Assembly (NCBI RefSeq): GCF_026626885.1
Contig: NZ_JAPNOA010000056.1
Location: 395,218 to 459,217, forward strand
Length of the DNA: 64,000 bases
Direction: 5' to 3'
DNA from: Parathalassolituus penaei
GTDB lineage: Bacteria > Pseudomonadota > Gammaproteobacteria > Pseudomonadales > Oceanobacteraceae
In this document: positions 19,385-27,750 of the stretch, one piece after another
Numbering within the stretch: the stretch's first letter is position 1
Layout: every line of letters begins with the position of its first letter
Translations under genes and position numbers: made by a program
Notes under the pieces: generated by a model
Told to the model about the DNA's origin: nothing
The model's database searches: none
What the model saw: only the letters and a program-made list of their open reading frames with translations

Positions 19385-19620
19385 CTGGTTGCGTAATGCC
19401 CATCTGGGCGAGCCGGAATTCACCGCAACGGCCGACCCGGCCGGGGCATGGATGCCCCGCGAGGCCAGGTGGCACAGGGATGTGCCGTCTGGCCGGGGTC
19501 GAAAAGCCGTTGTCGGGGAATTTCGGAGACACGAGCCCAGTCGGGCAAAAGCAGGGGGAGGCCCGCCCGGCCGGGGGACAAGGTCCCCCAAGAGGGCAAG
19601 CAGCTCTGCAAATTAACAGC
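19385..19620 (-). repeat. Hairpin-rich dispersed repeat, copy H1
   Basis: About 236 bp with no gene, the inverted homologue of the copies at 41598-41850 and 41908-42152; over much of its length identity is evident by eye. It is a chain of short perfect stems: GCCCATCTGGGC, GGGGCATGGATGCCCC, a 32-base hairpin at 19463-19494 (GGCCAG..CTGGCC outer, GGCACA/TGTGCC inner), GCCCAGTCGGGC, and GGGGGACAAGGTCCCCC. Unlike the other copies it is not joined to heptamer arrays. Open frames across it in several phases are chance products of its composition. It fills most of the 19266-19700 gap. Confidence 0.85.
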
Positions 19621-19700
19621 TGGAGCTGCCATCGGATGTGTGACGGCGGAGTAACAGCAAAGAGCGGGGTTAACCGCTCACCACAACGGCTTCCGCCGGA

Positions 19701-20285
19701 TTACTTCTGTTGTTCCAGCCACTTGGTGAAGGCTTCGCGTTCTTCCGGACGCGCTTTACGCCACATGTTCTGCATCTCTTTCAGGCGGGAAACATCGCCA
19801 TTTTCATCCACCGGCAGGTATTGAATGCTGGCGGTTTCACCTTTCACCGGCTCGCCGGTGATCTTCTGTTTGGCACCAATCAGCCAGATCGGGGATTCCT
19901 CACTCAGTTCCTGCGCTTGTTGGCGATCTTTGACCGGCGCGTGGGTCAGGACATAACGCTGGCCCGCTTCGAAATCGTTGTCGATGGCAACCGGATGCCA
20001 ACGAATGATGTAGCCGGATTCATCCGGGGTGTTCCAGTTGCCTTCGTACTGCACGACGATGCGCAGCTGGCCTTCTGGAACCTGCAGGCGATATTGGCCA
20101 TCGGCGAGGTTTGGCGATGAAACCGGACGGCCATCAATCGCCAGTACCTTGAGGCTCGATGGCACCAGAATTTCGACGTCGCCTTCGCCAACAGTGACGA
20201 GATCACTGCCAGACTGGACGGATGAAATGGAGCAGGCGGACAGAAAGAACGCCACTACGCTCAGGAAAACCTTGAAAGTATTCAT
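19701..20285 (-). CDS. DUF2057 (YccT-like) lipoprotein
   Basis: 194 residues from ATG 20285; an in-frame upstream start at 20321 would put 12 residues before the signal peptide and is less likely. The leader MNTFKVFLSVVAFFLSACS has a lipobox (LSAC), so it should be a lipid-anchored envelope protein. The mature part follows the DUF2057 pattern: early VEILVPSSLKVLAIDGRPVS, central GQYRLQVPEGQLRIVVQYEG, and the C-terminal signature MWRKARPEEREAFTKWLEQQ. The E. coli relative YccT is periplasmic and linked to curli control; a role here is unknown. Its stop codon lies ~80 bases past repeat H1. Confidence 0.8.
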   Translation of the reverse strand: MNTFKVFLSVVAFFLSACSISSVQSGSDLVTVGEGDVEILVPSSLKVLAIDGRPVSSPNLADGQYRLQVPEGQLRIVVQYEGNWNTPDESGYIIRWHPVAIDNDFEAGQRYVLTHAPVKDRQQAQELSEESPIWLIGAKQKITGEPVKGETASIQYLPVDENGDVSRLKEMQNMWRKARPEEREAFTKWLEQQK

Positions 20286-20473
20286 GTGTCTGCAATCGTT
20301 TCGCTGGAAAATGTCGACCATTTATTTGCGTGATATGGCCGTTAGTGCGAAGAATACCGTATTGGCGAAGTCAGCCAATAAGCCATTGGCAGTATGCCGG
20401 GGGGGTATTTCGATACTCGCCGGTCGCGAATCCTTGCGGGGAAACGGACACCAGGCGGTGTCCGTTGGGAGTA

Positions 20474-20527
20474 CAACCAGGAAAACGGCGTCCGAGCCCC
20501 AAATTGTCGGCGCCGTTTTCCCGGTTG
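20474..20527 (-). terminator. Long hairpin after the porin gene
   Basis: CAACCAGGAAAACGGCG and CGCCGTTTTCCCGGTTG form a 17-bp stem with one mismatch, starting 12 bases past the porin stop on the minus strand. It is a plausible terminator or mRNA-stabilising structure. The distal arm contains TTTT but no terminal T-run follows. Confidence 0.55.
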
Positions 20528-20538
20528 TGACTGCTTTA

Positions 20539-21546
20539 TCAGAAGTCCAGACGTACACCCAGTTGGGCGGCAGACATGTCGTCACCGGTAGAGGGTGTGC
20601 GAGTGTCATCGCTGTTCAGAACTTCATAAGACGCCCAGGCACTGAAGGTTTTGGTCAGGGCGTGGATGTACTCAACCTTGGTGGACGCTACGTCGCCTTT
20701 GGCATCACAGCTGTCGATGGCATAACGGCCATGCAGTTTGTCAGCACCAATCATGTAGGCAGCGTAAACGCCGGTTGCAGAGCGTTTTTCGCCGCTGCAG
20801 CTACCAACACCGCTAACGCCGTCGGCGGTGATATAACCGCTGGAGCCGCCGTGCAGGTCAAATTTGGCACTTTGCTGATGACGGTAGACAGACAGGGTTA
20901 CCTTGTCGTTCAGCTTGTACCAGGCGCGAACACCGGCCAGACGGCCTTTGTTATCACCGCGTTGGTCTTTCTGCAGGGCTGCTTGCAGGGTCAGGGCATC
21001 AACCTTGTAGTCACCGGCAACGGTCCATGAATCGACGTTGTCACCATCGCGGTCTTCGGTCAGCAGGCCAGCAGCCACGCTGTAGTTGGCACCGGTGAAC
21101 TGGTAATGGGTCAGTTCGTCGTCACGGGAGGTGCCCAGACGGATGGTGTCGTTGCCATCAGCGAAGTACGGGCTGCGAACATAGGTGTGGAACAGGGTCG
21201 CTTGTGAGCCGTAAGTCAGTTTGCCGAAATCACCTTGCAGGCCAACGATGGCATAACGCAGGGTAGGTGCGGCTTTCTGTTCGAAATCTTCACCGTCTTC
21301 GGATACCAGGCCGTATTCCACCTGACCCAGACCGGTCAGACCGTTATCCATTTTCAGAGCGGCTTTAACGCCTACTGCGGATGAGTAGTCACGGCCGTTA
21401 ATGGAATCGGTGGAAACGCCAGCATCTACTTTCTCCAGGCCTGTACGCAGGGTGCCATAAAAGGAGGTAGACAGTTCTTCGGCTTGTACCAGGCTTGCAG
21501 ACAGCAGGGTTGCAGACATGGCGATGGCGAGTTTGGTCATTTGCAT
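20539..21546 (-). CDS. Gram-negative general porin
   Basis: 335-residue outer-membrane beta-barrel. The signal peptide MQMTKLAIAMSATLLSASLVQA is cleaved near QA-EELSTSFYG. The body alternates amphipathic strands and short turns typical of the 16-strand trimeric porins (STSFYGTLRTGLEKVDAG; SSAVGVKAALKMDNGLTGLG; GLQGDFGKLTYGSQATLFHT) and ends with the sorting signature QLGVRLDF, terminal Phe. A second in-frame ATG is at 21540. It precedes a MITE copy and the dctP gene on the same strand and might supply substrate for that TRAP system, but this is only proximity. Substrate selectivity unknown. Confidence 0.9.
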   Translation of the reverse strand: MQMTKLAIAMSATLLSASLVQAEELSTSFYGTLRTGLEKVDAGVSTDSINGRDYSSAVGVKAALKMDNGLTGLGQVEYGLVSEDGEDFEQKAAPTLRYAIVGLQGDFGKLTYGSQATLFHTYVRSPYFADGNDTIRLGTSRDDELTHYQFTGANYSVAAGLLTEDRDGDNVDSWTVAGDYKVDALTLQAALQKDQRGDNKGRLAGVRAWYKLNDKVTLSVYRHQQSAKFDLHGGSSGYITADGVSGVGSCSGEKRSATGVYAAYMIGADKLHGRYAIDSCDAKGDVASTKVEYIHALTKTFSAWASYEVLNSDDTRTPSTGDDMSAAQLGVRLDF

Positions 21547-21696
21547 GAGATGGCTCTCTTTTTGTTTTTATGGTCGTTGTTATGTGCATTACCCGTTGCG
21601 GGTCTTCCCGGAAGAATGCCCGGGTAATGTTTTCTTCAGGCAGCACTTCACCACAACCGCAGGTTTTGTCCGCGGCTGGGAGAGTGTTTTATCGCT

Positions 21697-21964
21697 AGGG
21701 ATCCTCTGAATAACTCGGTGCCCGCTCTGGCTTATCGGGATGGTGATGAATCACGAAGCCGGTTTGATGGCATAGCGGGCTACGTCGAAAACCGGCGACA
21801 CCGAGTCATCGCCATCCCGAAAGCCCCGAAGGGCGCGGGCTGCAGCACGTTTGAGCGGTGTTGACGAACTTGAAAAGGACTCGTCATTTCGCTGCGTTCG
21901 TCGCCTTGCTCACACGCGCTGCAGCACTCGCGCAGAGCTGTGCAGAGTTATTCAGAGTGTCCCT
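21697..21964. mobile_element. MITE-like element, copy 2
   Basis: 268 bp between the porin promoter region and the end of dctP. Left end 21697-21714 (AGGGATCCTCTGAATAAC) and reverse-complemented right end 21947-21964 (AGGGACACTCTGAATAAC) agree at 16 of 18 bases. Internal pairings: ACTCGGTG with CACCGAGT, the GGGATGGTGATGA arm with TCATCGCCATCCC, and GCCGGTTT (21758-21765) with AAACCGGC (21789-21796). The first two pairs cross each other. No coding capacity. Same orientation as the copies at 5202 and 52217. Confidence 0.8.
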
Positions 21965-22022
21965 GGGGATAATTTGGCCGGGCGCACACTTGTGGTGTGG
22001 CCGGCCAGAGAATGAAAGCCGA

Positions 22023-23009
22023 TTAAGGATTGTTGGCTTTCAGTGCGGCGTTAACCAGGTCAGCGCCGATTTCGTCGATGAACATGTTCCATACAGGCTT
22101 CATGGCATCTACCCACTGCTGACGTTCTGCGTCGGTCAGAGTGATGATTTCAGTTTTGCCGGAGTCTAGGATGTGCTGACGGTCAGCAGCGTCCTGTTCG
22201 ATAGCAACCTTGTTGCCGTAAGCGATCGCTTCGTTCATGGCAACGGTCAGCTTGGCGCGAACGTCATCCGGCAGGCCGTACCAGAACTCGGAAGAGGTCA
22301 CAACCATGTAATCCAGGATGCCGTGGTTGGTTTCAGTTACGTACTTTTGAACTTCGAAGAACTTGGAAGCGTAGGTGTTGGACCATGGGCTTTCCTGACC
22401 ATCAATTGCTTTGGTTTGCAGCAGGGTGAACACTTCAGCAAATGGTTTTTTCAGCGGAATCGCCTGAACAGCTTCGAACTGCGCCTGCAGAACGTCAGAG
22501 GTCATGATGCGGAATTTCTTGCCGGAGATATCAGCAGGAACCCGGATCGGGTCGTTAGCAGACAGCTGTTTCATGCCGTTGTGCAGGAAGCCCAGACCAA
22601 CCAGCATCTTGCTTTCCATGGACTTCAGCAGAGCCTGGCCTTGTGGGCCGCGTTGGAAACGGTCAACTGCGTCGATGTCTTTGAACAGGAATGGCAGGTC
22701 GAACAGTTGCAGCTGGTCAGTGTAAGCCTGGAACTTGGACAGAGCAGGAGCAGCCATCTCGATGTCACCCAGCTGCATGGCTTGCAGAACGGTTTCATCG
22801 GTGTACAGCTGGGAGTTAGGGTAAACCTTTACTTCTACCTGGCCTGGCAGGGCAGCTTCAGCGAGCTCCTTGAATTTCAGAGCCATTTGGCCCTTAGGAG
22901 TGTTTTCTGCCACGACGTGGGAGAATTTGATTTCGATTGGCTTGGCTTCTGCTGCATTGAAGGTCAGCAGGCTGGCGCATGCCAGAATGGAAGCGACTAA
23001 GGTTTTCAT
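22023..23009 (-). CDS. dctP: TRAP transporter solute-binding protein DctP
   Basis: 328-residue periplasmic receptor for C4-dicarboxylate-type substrates. A signal peptide (MKTLVASILACASLLTFNAAEA) is followed by the DctP fold: IEIKFSHVVAENTPKGQMAL at the N-terminus, LQLFDLPFLFKDIDAVDRF, the carboxylate-binding arginine region in KFRIMTSDVLQAQFEAV, and AIDGQESPWSNTYASKFFEV. Closest character is DctP of Pseudomonas/Rhodobacter type. It is transcribed away from dctB-dctD and carries a sigma-54 promoter at 23095-23110. The expected membrane partners DctQ and DctM are not adjacent: downstream are only a MITE copy and the porin. Confidence 0.93.
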   Translation of the reverse strand: MKTLVASILACASLLTFNAAEAKPIEIKFSHVVAENTPKGQMALKFKELAEAALPGQVEVKVYPNSQLYTDETVLQAMQLGDIEMAAPALSKFQAYTDQLQLFDLPFLFKDIDAVDRFQRGPQGQALLKSMESKMLVGLGFLHNGMKQLSANDPIRVPADISGKKFRIMTSDVLQAQFEAVQAIPLKKPFAEVFTLLQTKAIDGQESPWSNTYASKFFEVQKYVTETNHGILDYMVVTSSEFWYGLPDDVRAKLTVAMNEAIAYGNKVAIEQDAADRQHILDSGKTEIITLTDAERQQWVDAMKPVWNMFIDEIGADLVNAALKANNP

Positions 23010-23094
23010 TCCTGGTCCTCACTTTTATTTTAGTTTGAAGGGCATGGGATATCCGGCACGGGTGCCAGTGGTTCTCCAGTGCTTGATCCTGAAA

Positions 23095-23110
23095 AGCAAC
23101 CGGTGTGCCA
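23095..23110 (-). promoter_or_regulatory. Sigma-54 (-24/-12) promoter of dctP
   Basis: On the minus strand the sequence reads TGGCAC-ACCGG-TTGCT, an exact match to the RpoN consensus TGGCAC-N5-TTGCW. It sits about 85 bases upstream of the dctP ATG, and the divergent operon encodes a DctD-type RpoN activator. Control of dctP by DctB-DctD is therefore strongly suggested. The upstream activator sites, which should lie in 23130-23420, could not be defined by eye. Confidence 0.85.
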
Positions 23111-23426
23111 ACTTTTGTAAATGCGGCACGCGTCATGCTTGAATCAGCATAGCGTTTGCTGGTTCAAAAGCCGTGATCAGAGTCGGATTAGAGCCTGCCA
23201 GGCCTGACTGGCTGCGGCTTGAGTGCCTTGTGGATGCCAAGCAAAATGGTCGGACCGGAGTGTGTGGACGATTTATGGTCTAGTGCCAAAACAATGACAA
23301 AGATGCCAGTAGACGACAATCCCACATGATTGTTGGTAAGAGCTGGTCAATTACAGGGTGATCAATGGGTGGAAACACCCCCATAAGCAAGTGCGGAATG
23401 GGTGGTATTTTGCCTTGGGAGCAAAT

Positions 23427-25277
23427 GTGATCAAAAAATGGCTGGAAGGCAGGTCTGCCTGGTTCTGGACGACGGTTTTGCTGGCCGTGGTCTGGCTGGG
23501 TGGAATCCTGGTGGTGGTGGCCACATCCTGGCGACTTCATGAAGAGCAGGCCATCAGCGAACTGGATCTTGAAGCAGGGCAGTTGGCGGGTGAGCTCGAC
23601 CATTATCTGAAGGGGTTCGAGAACATCGCACCGCAGGTAGCAGCCCTGCGTACGCTGCGTGGCGCACTGATGAACCCATCACCGGATGGTATGGACACGC
23701 TCAACCGCTTTTTGTTCCAGACCAATAAAAGTCTGGGCAGTGAAAATATTTTTGTACTCAACATGAACGGGCTGGCGATTGGTTCCAGTAACCATGCCGA
23801 TGCCAATAGCTTTGTGGGTTACAACTTCGCGTTTCGGCCGTATTTCCAGCAAGCCGTATTGGGTGAGCCTGGTAGCTATTATGCAAAAGGGGTGGTTTCC
23901 ACCACACGCGGGTACTTTTTCTCCGCTCCGATTCTGGAAAATGGCCGGATTCTGGGGGTGGCGGTGGTAAAAATTTCACTCGAAGAGTTGTTCGCCAAAC
24001 AACGTCGCGAAGGTCATCGCTACATCCTGGTGGGGTACGACTCGATTGTGTTTGCGGCTTCCGAGCCCGAATGGGAGCTCAGAAGCCTGCAAGCCATACC
24101 GGAAAGTCAGCTGCGCAGCCTGCGGGCGTCACGTCGTTATGGCAATGCGTCGCTGGCGCCTTTGTACCGAGGGGATGAATTCGACCCATTACAAAGCCGT
24201 AACCTGATTCTGCCGTCCAATGCCGTGAGTTATCGCTATGTCGTCGGGCGGGCCTTGATTCCCGACGCCGGTTGGCAGCTCTATACCCTGATGCCGCACA
24301 GCGAAATCCTGCGCCGTACCTTGCAGTTCAGTGCCTATTATTCGCTGATTTTTGGTCTGCTGGTGGTGTGGCTGATGTACTGGAAAAAACGCCAGGAAGT
24401 GCAGCGCCACGTACGTACCATGAACCAGGAGCTGGAGCGGCGGGTGACCGAACTGACCTCGGAGTTGACCGAGTCTAACGCCGAACTGCAAGAGCTGGTG
24501 GCGCATTACCAGCGGACCCAGAATGAGCTGGAATCCACCCAGGACCAGCTGATCCAGACGGCCAAGCTGGCCCTGTTAGGGGAAATGTCGGCGGGTCTGA
24601 ATCATGAGCTCAACCAGCCGCTGCTGGCACTTCAGACCTATGCTGAAAACAGCCTCAAGCTGGCTGAGCGGGGCAAGTTCGAAACGGTCAAAAGCAATCT
24701 GGGTGAAATCCTGCAAATCACCGGCACCATGCACGCCATTGTGTCGCGCTTCAAGGTGTTTGCGCGTCGTTCGCCGCCAGAGCCACGCCGGGTAGAGGTG
24801 GGTGAGGTTATCGACTCGGCACTGGTGATTATGAAACCGTTGCTGAACAAGGTCGGTATCCAGATTCAGGTGCCATCGCCGAAGTCACAGGCAGTGATTT
24901 TCTGCGAGCCGGTGCAGATTCAGCAGGTGCTGGTGAATCTGGTGACCAACGCCGCCGAGGCTATGCAGGAAGTGGACCCGGATTGGCGCCCGAAACAGCA
25001 CCTGATTTCGATTGAAGTGCTGCAAGTGGAATCTCGGGTGGAAATCCGGGTCAGTGATAATGGCCCGGGTATTGCTAAGGATATGCAGAACCGGATCTTC
25101 GAGCCCTTCTTTACCACCAAAAGCAAAGGGCTTGGTATAGGTCTGGCGCTGTCACGGCGAATTCTGGAGGCGCTGGCGGGTTCCTTGAGTGCCGAGCCGG
25201 GTCGTGACGGTGGTTCCGTATTTATTATCAGTCTGCCAGCGGTGGCGACTGAAACGTTCGATGGAGAAACACGATGA
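23427..25277 (+). CDS. dctB: C4-dicarboxylate sensor histidine kinase DctB
   Basis: 616 residues from a GTG at 23427 (GGGAG six bases before); an upstream in-frame start at 23358 would add 23 polar residues before the first membrane helix. A transmembrane helix (TTVLLAVVWLGGILVVVATS) precedes a ~270-residue periplasmic dCACHE-like sensor, a second helix (YYSLIFGLLVVWLMYW), a coiled coil, and the kinase core: H-box LLGEMSAGLNHELNQPLLAL, N-box QVLVNLVTNAAEAMQ, G-boxes VSDNGPGI and TTKSKGLGIGLALS. It phosphorylates DctD, whose ATG overlaps this stop (ATGA). It should sense dicarboxylates and drive dctP through RpoN. Confidence 0.92.
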   Translation: MIKKWLEGRSAWFWTTVLLAVVWLGGILVVVATSWRLHEEQAISELDLEAGQLAGELDHYLKGFENIAPQVAALRTLRGALMNPSPDGMDTLNRFLFQTNKSLGSENIFVLNMNGLAIGSSNHADANSFVGYNFAFRPYFQQAVLGEPGSYYAKGVVSTTRGYFFSAPILENGRILGVAVVKISLEELFAKQRREGHRYILVGYDSIVFAASEPEWELRSLQAIPESQLRSLRASRRYGNASLAPLYRGDEFDPLQSRNLILPSNAVSYRYVVGRALIPDAGWQLYTLMPHSEILRRTLQFSAYYSLIFGLLVVWLMYWKKRQEVQRHVRTMNQELERRVTELTSELTESNAELQELVAHYQRTQNELESTQDQLIQTAKLALLGEMSAGLNHELNQPLLALQTYAENSLKLAERGKFETVKSNLGEILQITGTMHAIVSRFKVFARRSPPEPRRVEVGEVIDSALVIMKPLLNKVGIQIQVPSPKSQAVIFCEPVQIQQVLVNLVTNAAEAMQEVDPDWRPKQHLISIEVLQVESRVEIRVSDNGPGIAKDMQNRIFEPFFTTKSKGLGIGLALSRRILEALAGSLSAEPGRDGGSVFIISLPAVATETFDGETR

Positions 25278-26653
25278 TGGAAGTGCTGGTAGTCGATGAT
25301 GAGGAGCTGGTGCGTAAATCGCTGGCCCAGACTCTGGAAATCGAAGGCGCGGATGTCGTGACGGCTGCCAATGGCCGTGAAGCACTCGCTCATATCCACA
25401 CCGGCTGGGCCGGGGTGGTGGTTACTGATATCAATATGCCGGTGATGGACGGTATGGCGCTGCTGCGCGAGATTCGGCTGATCGATGCCGATCTGCCGGT
25501 CATCATGCTCACTGGCCATGGTGACGTGTCGATTGCCGTGGATGCCATGCGTCAGGGTGCCTATGACTTTCTCGAAAAACCCTTTTCAACCGACGTTCTG
25601 CTGGAAACCGTCCAGCGTGCCCAGGAAAAACGCCTGCTGACTCTGGAAAACCGCCGCTTGCGGCAGGAAGTCGAAGTACAGTCCCGGCCGGGGCCGCGAA
25701 TTATTGGTAACCATCCGGATATCCGCAAACTGCGCGATACCCTCAACCATGTTAAAGATACCCCGGCCGACGTGCTGATCAACGGTGAAACCGGTTGTGG
25801 TAAAGAACTGGTGGCGCGTTATCTGCACACTCACAGCAAACGCAGCAGCAAGGCGTTTGTGGCCATCAACTGTGGTGCGATCCCGGAAAACCTGATCGAA
25901 AGCGAGCTGTTTGGCCACGAAGCCGGTGCTTTTACCGGTGCTGGCAAAAAACGGGTGGGAAAATTCCAGTACGCCAACGGCGGCACACTGTTTCTCGATG
26001 AAATCGAAAGTATGCCGATGGTTCTGCAGATCAAGATGCTGCGGGTACTGGAAGAGCGCAAGGTCGAGCCGCTGGGCAGTAACCAGCAGATTCCGCTGGA
26101 TATTCGTATCATTGCCGCCACCAAGGTTGATCTGAAAGAACTGAGCGACAAGGGTGAGTTCCGTCTCGACCTGTATTACCGTCTGAACGTGGTGCAGGTG
26201 CATATCCCGCCGCTGCGTGATCGTCGTGAAGACGTCCCCATCCTGTTTGAGCATTTCGTGTGGGCCGCCGCTAACCGTTACGGCGGTAGTGAAGTGCCTG
26301 CGCTAACCAGCGCCATGCGTCAACAACTGATGGCTCATGACTGGCCGGGCAACGTGCGGGAGCTGCGCAACCTGGCGGAATGTTTTGTGCTGCTCGGGCC
26401 TGAACGTGCCTTTGATAGCGCACTGCGTACCGAGGCGGGATCGGGTGGCCGGATTTCACTGGCTGAGCAGGTCAGTCGGTATGAAGAAATGCTGATTCGT
26501 GAAGTGCTCACCCGTCATCAGGGGCGTTTGAAAGACGCTCAGGAAGAAATGGGGCTGGGGCGCAAAACCCTGTATGAAAAAATGAAAAAGTACGGCCTCG
26601 ACAAACAGACCTTCAAGGGTCTGAGTGCCGATGACGTAGCGTCCCTGCAGTAA
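25274..26653 (+). CDS. dctD: Sigma-54-dependent response regulator DctD
   Basis: 459 residues, overlapping dctB by four bases. Receiver domain, residues 1-120, with phospho-acceptor Asp in VVVTDINMPVMDG and Lys in DFLEKPFS. The AAA+ domain begins near 145: Walker A GETGCGKELV, the GAFTGA sigma-54 contact loop in EAGAFTGAGKKR, Walker B GGTLFLDEIES, arginine-finger region RLDLYYRLNVVQVHIPPLRD. C-terminal Fis-type HTH from ~415 (LKDAQEEMGLGRKTLYEKMKK). All elements for RpoN activation are present. The obvious target is the sigma-54 promoter of dctP, divergent from dctB. Confidence 0.94.
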   Translation: MMEVLVVDDEELVRKSLAQTLEIEGADVVTAANGREALAHIHTGWAGVVVTDINMPVMDGMALLREIRLIDADLPVIMLTGHGDVSIAVDAMRQGAYDFLEKPFSTDVLLETVQRAQEKRLLTLENRRLRQEVEVQSRPGPRIIGNHPDIRKLRDTLNHVKDTPADVLINGETGCGKELVARYLHTHSKRSSKAFVAINCGAIPENLIESELFGHEAGAFTGAGKKRVGKFQYANGGTLFLDEIESMPMVLQIKMLRVLEERKVEPLGSNQQIPLDIRIIAATKVDLKELSDKGEFRLDLYYRLNVVQVHIPPLRDRREDVPILFEHFVWAAANRYGGSEVPALTSAMRQQLMAHDWPGNVRELRNLAECFVLLGPERAFDSALRTEAGSGGRISLAEQVSRYEEMLIREVLTRHQGRLKDAQEEMGLGRKTLYEKMKKYGLDKQTFKGLSADDVASLQ

Positions 26654-26671
26654 TCCTTCCGTCATAACCAG

Positions 26672-26710
26672 CCGGAGTTATTCCCTTGCAAGCGTTGGGG
26701 AATACTCCGG
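26672..26710 (+). terminator. Hairpin after dctD
   Basis: CCGGAGTTATTCCC pairs with GGGGAATACTCCGG across an 11-base loop, 19 bases past the dctD stop. No T-run follows immediately, so it may be a terminator only with help, or an mRNA 3' stabiliser. Confidence 0.5.
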
Positions 26711-26898
26711 TTGTGACTCGCTTGTCCTGTCTGCCCTTTGATTTTTTTGTGTCTTTTTCGGCTGCCATACCTGTTTGACCTGTCTTTGATGTGGCAAGGC
26801 ACGCCAGCGGCAACTATTTTTCAAACAGACCTGTAATCAAAAGTCATCTGGTCCGACTAACCAGCTGACACTCTCTGGTTTGTGTGGCGGATACTGAT

Positions 26899-27750
26899 AT
26901 GAATTTTCCCGTAATGGGCGCGGGCCTTGGTTTGCGACGAGGTTTGCTGAATGAACTGGAAAGCCAGGTGCTGACCAGTACTGACCCGGCACCGTTTGAT
27001 TTTCTGGAGTTGACTCCAGAGAACTGGATTGGTGTTGGTGGGCGTAACGCCCGGCGTTTGCGTGCGTTTACTGAACGTTTCCCGACGACCTGTCATGGAC
27101 TGTCGCTGTCGCTTGGCAGTCCTGATCCTCTCGATGAGTCGCTGGTGCTGGCCGTGCGCGATTTTATGCAGGAGCACGATGTTCGTATGTACAGTGAACA
27201 TCTGAGCTTTTGCAGCGCCGGTGGTCACCTCTACGATCTGATGCCAATTCCCTATACACCAGAAGCTGCCCGTTATGTGGCTGAGCGTATTGTCCGTGTG
27301 CAGGACTTGCTGGGGCGGCGTCTGGTGATTGAAAACGTCTCGACCTACGCCGAACCCGGCAAACAGATGGATGAAGCGGATTTTGTGCGGGAAGTGTTAA
27401 CACTTGCAGACTGTGATCTGCTGCTGGATGTTAACAACGTCTATGTGAACTGCCATAACCACGGTGGTGACCCGCGTGCCTGGATTGCCACCATGCCAAC
27501 GGCACGAATCGCCGGTATGCATATCGCGGGGCACTATCAGGAGTCGCCGCAAATCCTTATTGATACCCACGGTCGCCCGGTAAAAGAAGATGTCTGGCAT
27601 CTGCTTGAATATGCCTATCAGACGCATGGGGTGATTCCCACCCTTCTCGAACGTGACTTCAATTTTCCGCCGTTACGCGAGTTGCTCGACGAGGTCAGCC
27701 ACATTCGCAACATCCAGCACAAGGTCAGCGTCGGAGGTGGGCATGAGTAA
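26899..27750 (+). CDS. bufB: DUF692 (BufB/MbnB-like) peptide-modifying iron enzyme
   Basis: 283 residues from ATG 26899; a GTG at 26884 is the alternative. TIM-barrel DUF692 protein of the family that, in bufferin and methanobactin systems, uses two or three iron ions to convert cysteines of a ribosomal peptide to thiooxazole/oxazolone groups. Metal-site segments visible: TCHGLSLSLGS, YSEHLSF, VIENVSTY, LLLDVNNVYVN, MHIAGH, DTHGRPVKEDVW, LLERDFNFPP. It overlaps the bufC-like gene by eight bases. No precursor gene (bufA, DUF2282-like) lies upstream, where only 245 bases with a hairpin separate it from dctD, nor downstream. The substrate peptide, if any, is elsewhere. Confidence 0.88.
   Translation: MNFPVMGAGLGLRRGLLNELESQVLTSTDPAPFDFLELTPENWIGVGGRNARRLRAFTERFPTTCHGLSLSLGSPDPLDESLVLAVRDFMQEHDVRMYSEHLSFCSAGGHLYDLMPIPYTPEAARYVAERIVRVQDLLGRRLVIENVSTYAEPGKQMDEADFVREVLTLADCDLLLDVNNVYVNCHNHGGDPRAWIATMPTARIAGMHIAGHYQESPQILIDTHGRPVKEDVWHLLEYAYQTHGVIPTLLERDFNFPPLRELLDEVSHIRNIQHKVSVGGGHE

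Noticed and set aside
23056..23067. A second sigma-54-like site (GGCACGGGTGCC) upstream of dctP
   Set aside because: It is a short palindrome; on the minus strand TGGCAC is not followed by TTGC at the right spacing.
26654..26898. A bufA-like precursor gene upstream of bufB
   Set aside because: No frame with signal peptide and cysteines in either strand; the gap contains a hairpin and T-rich sequence.
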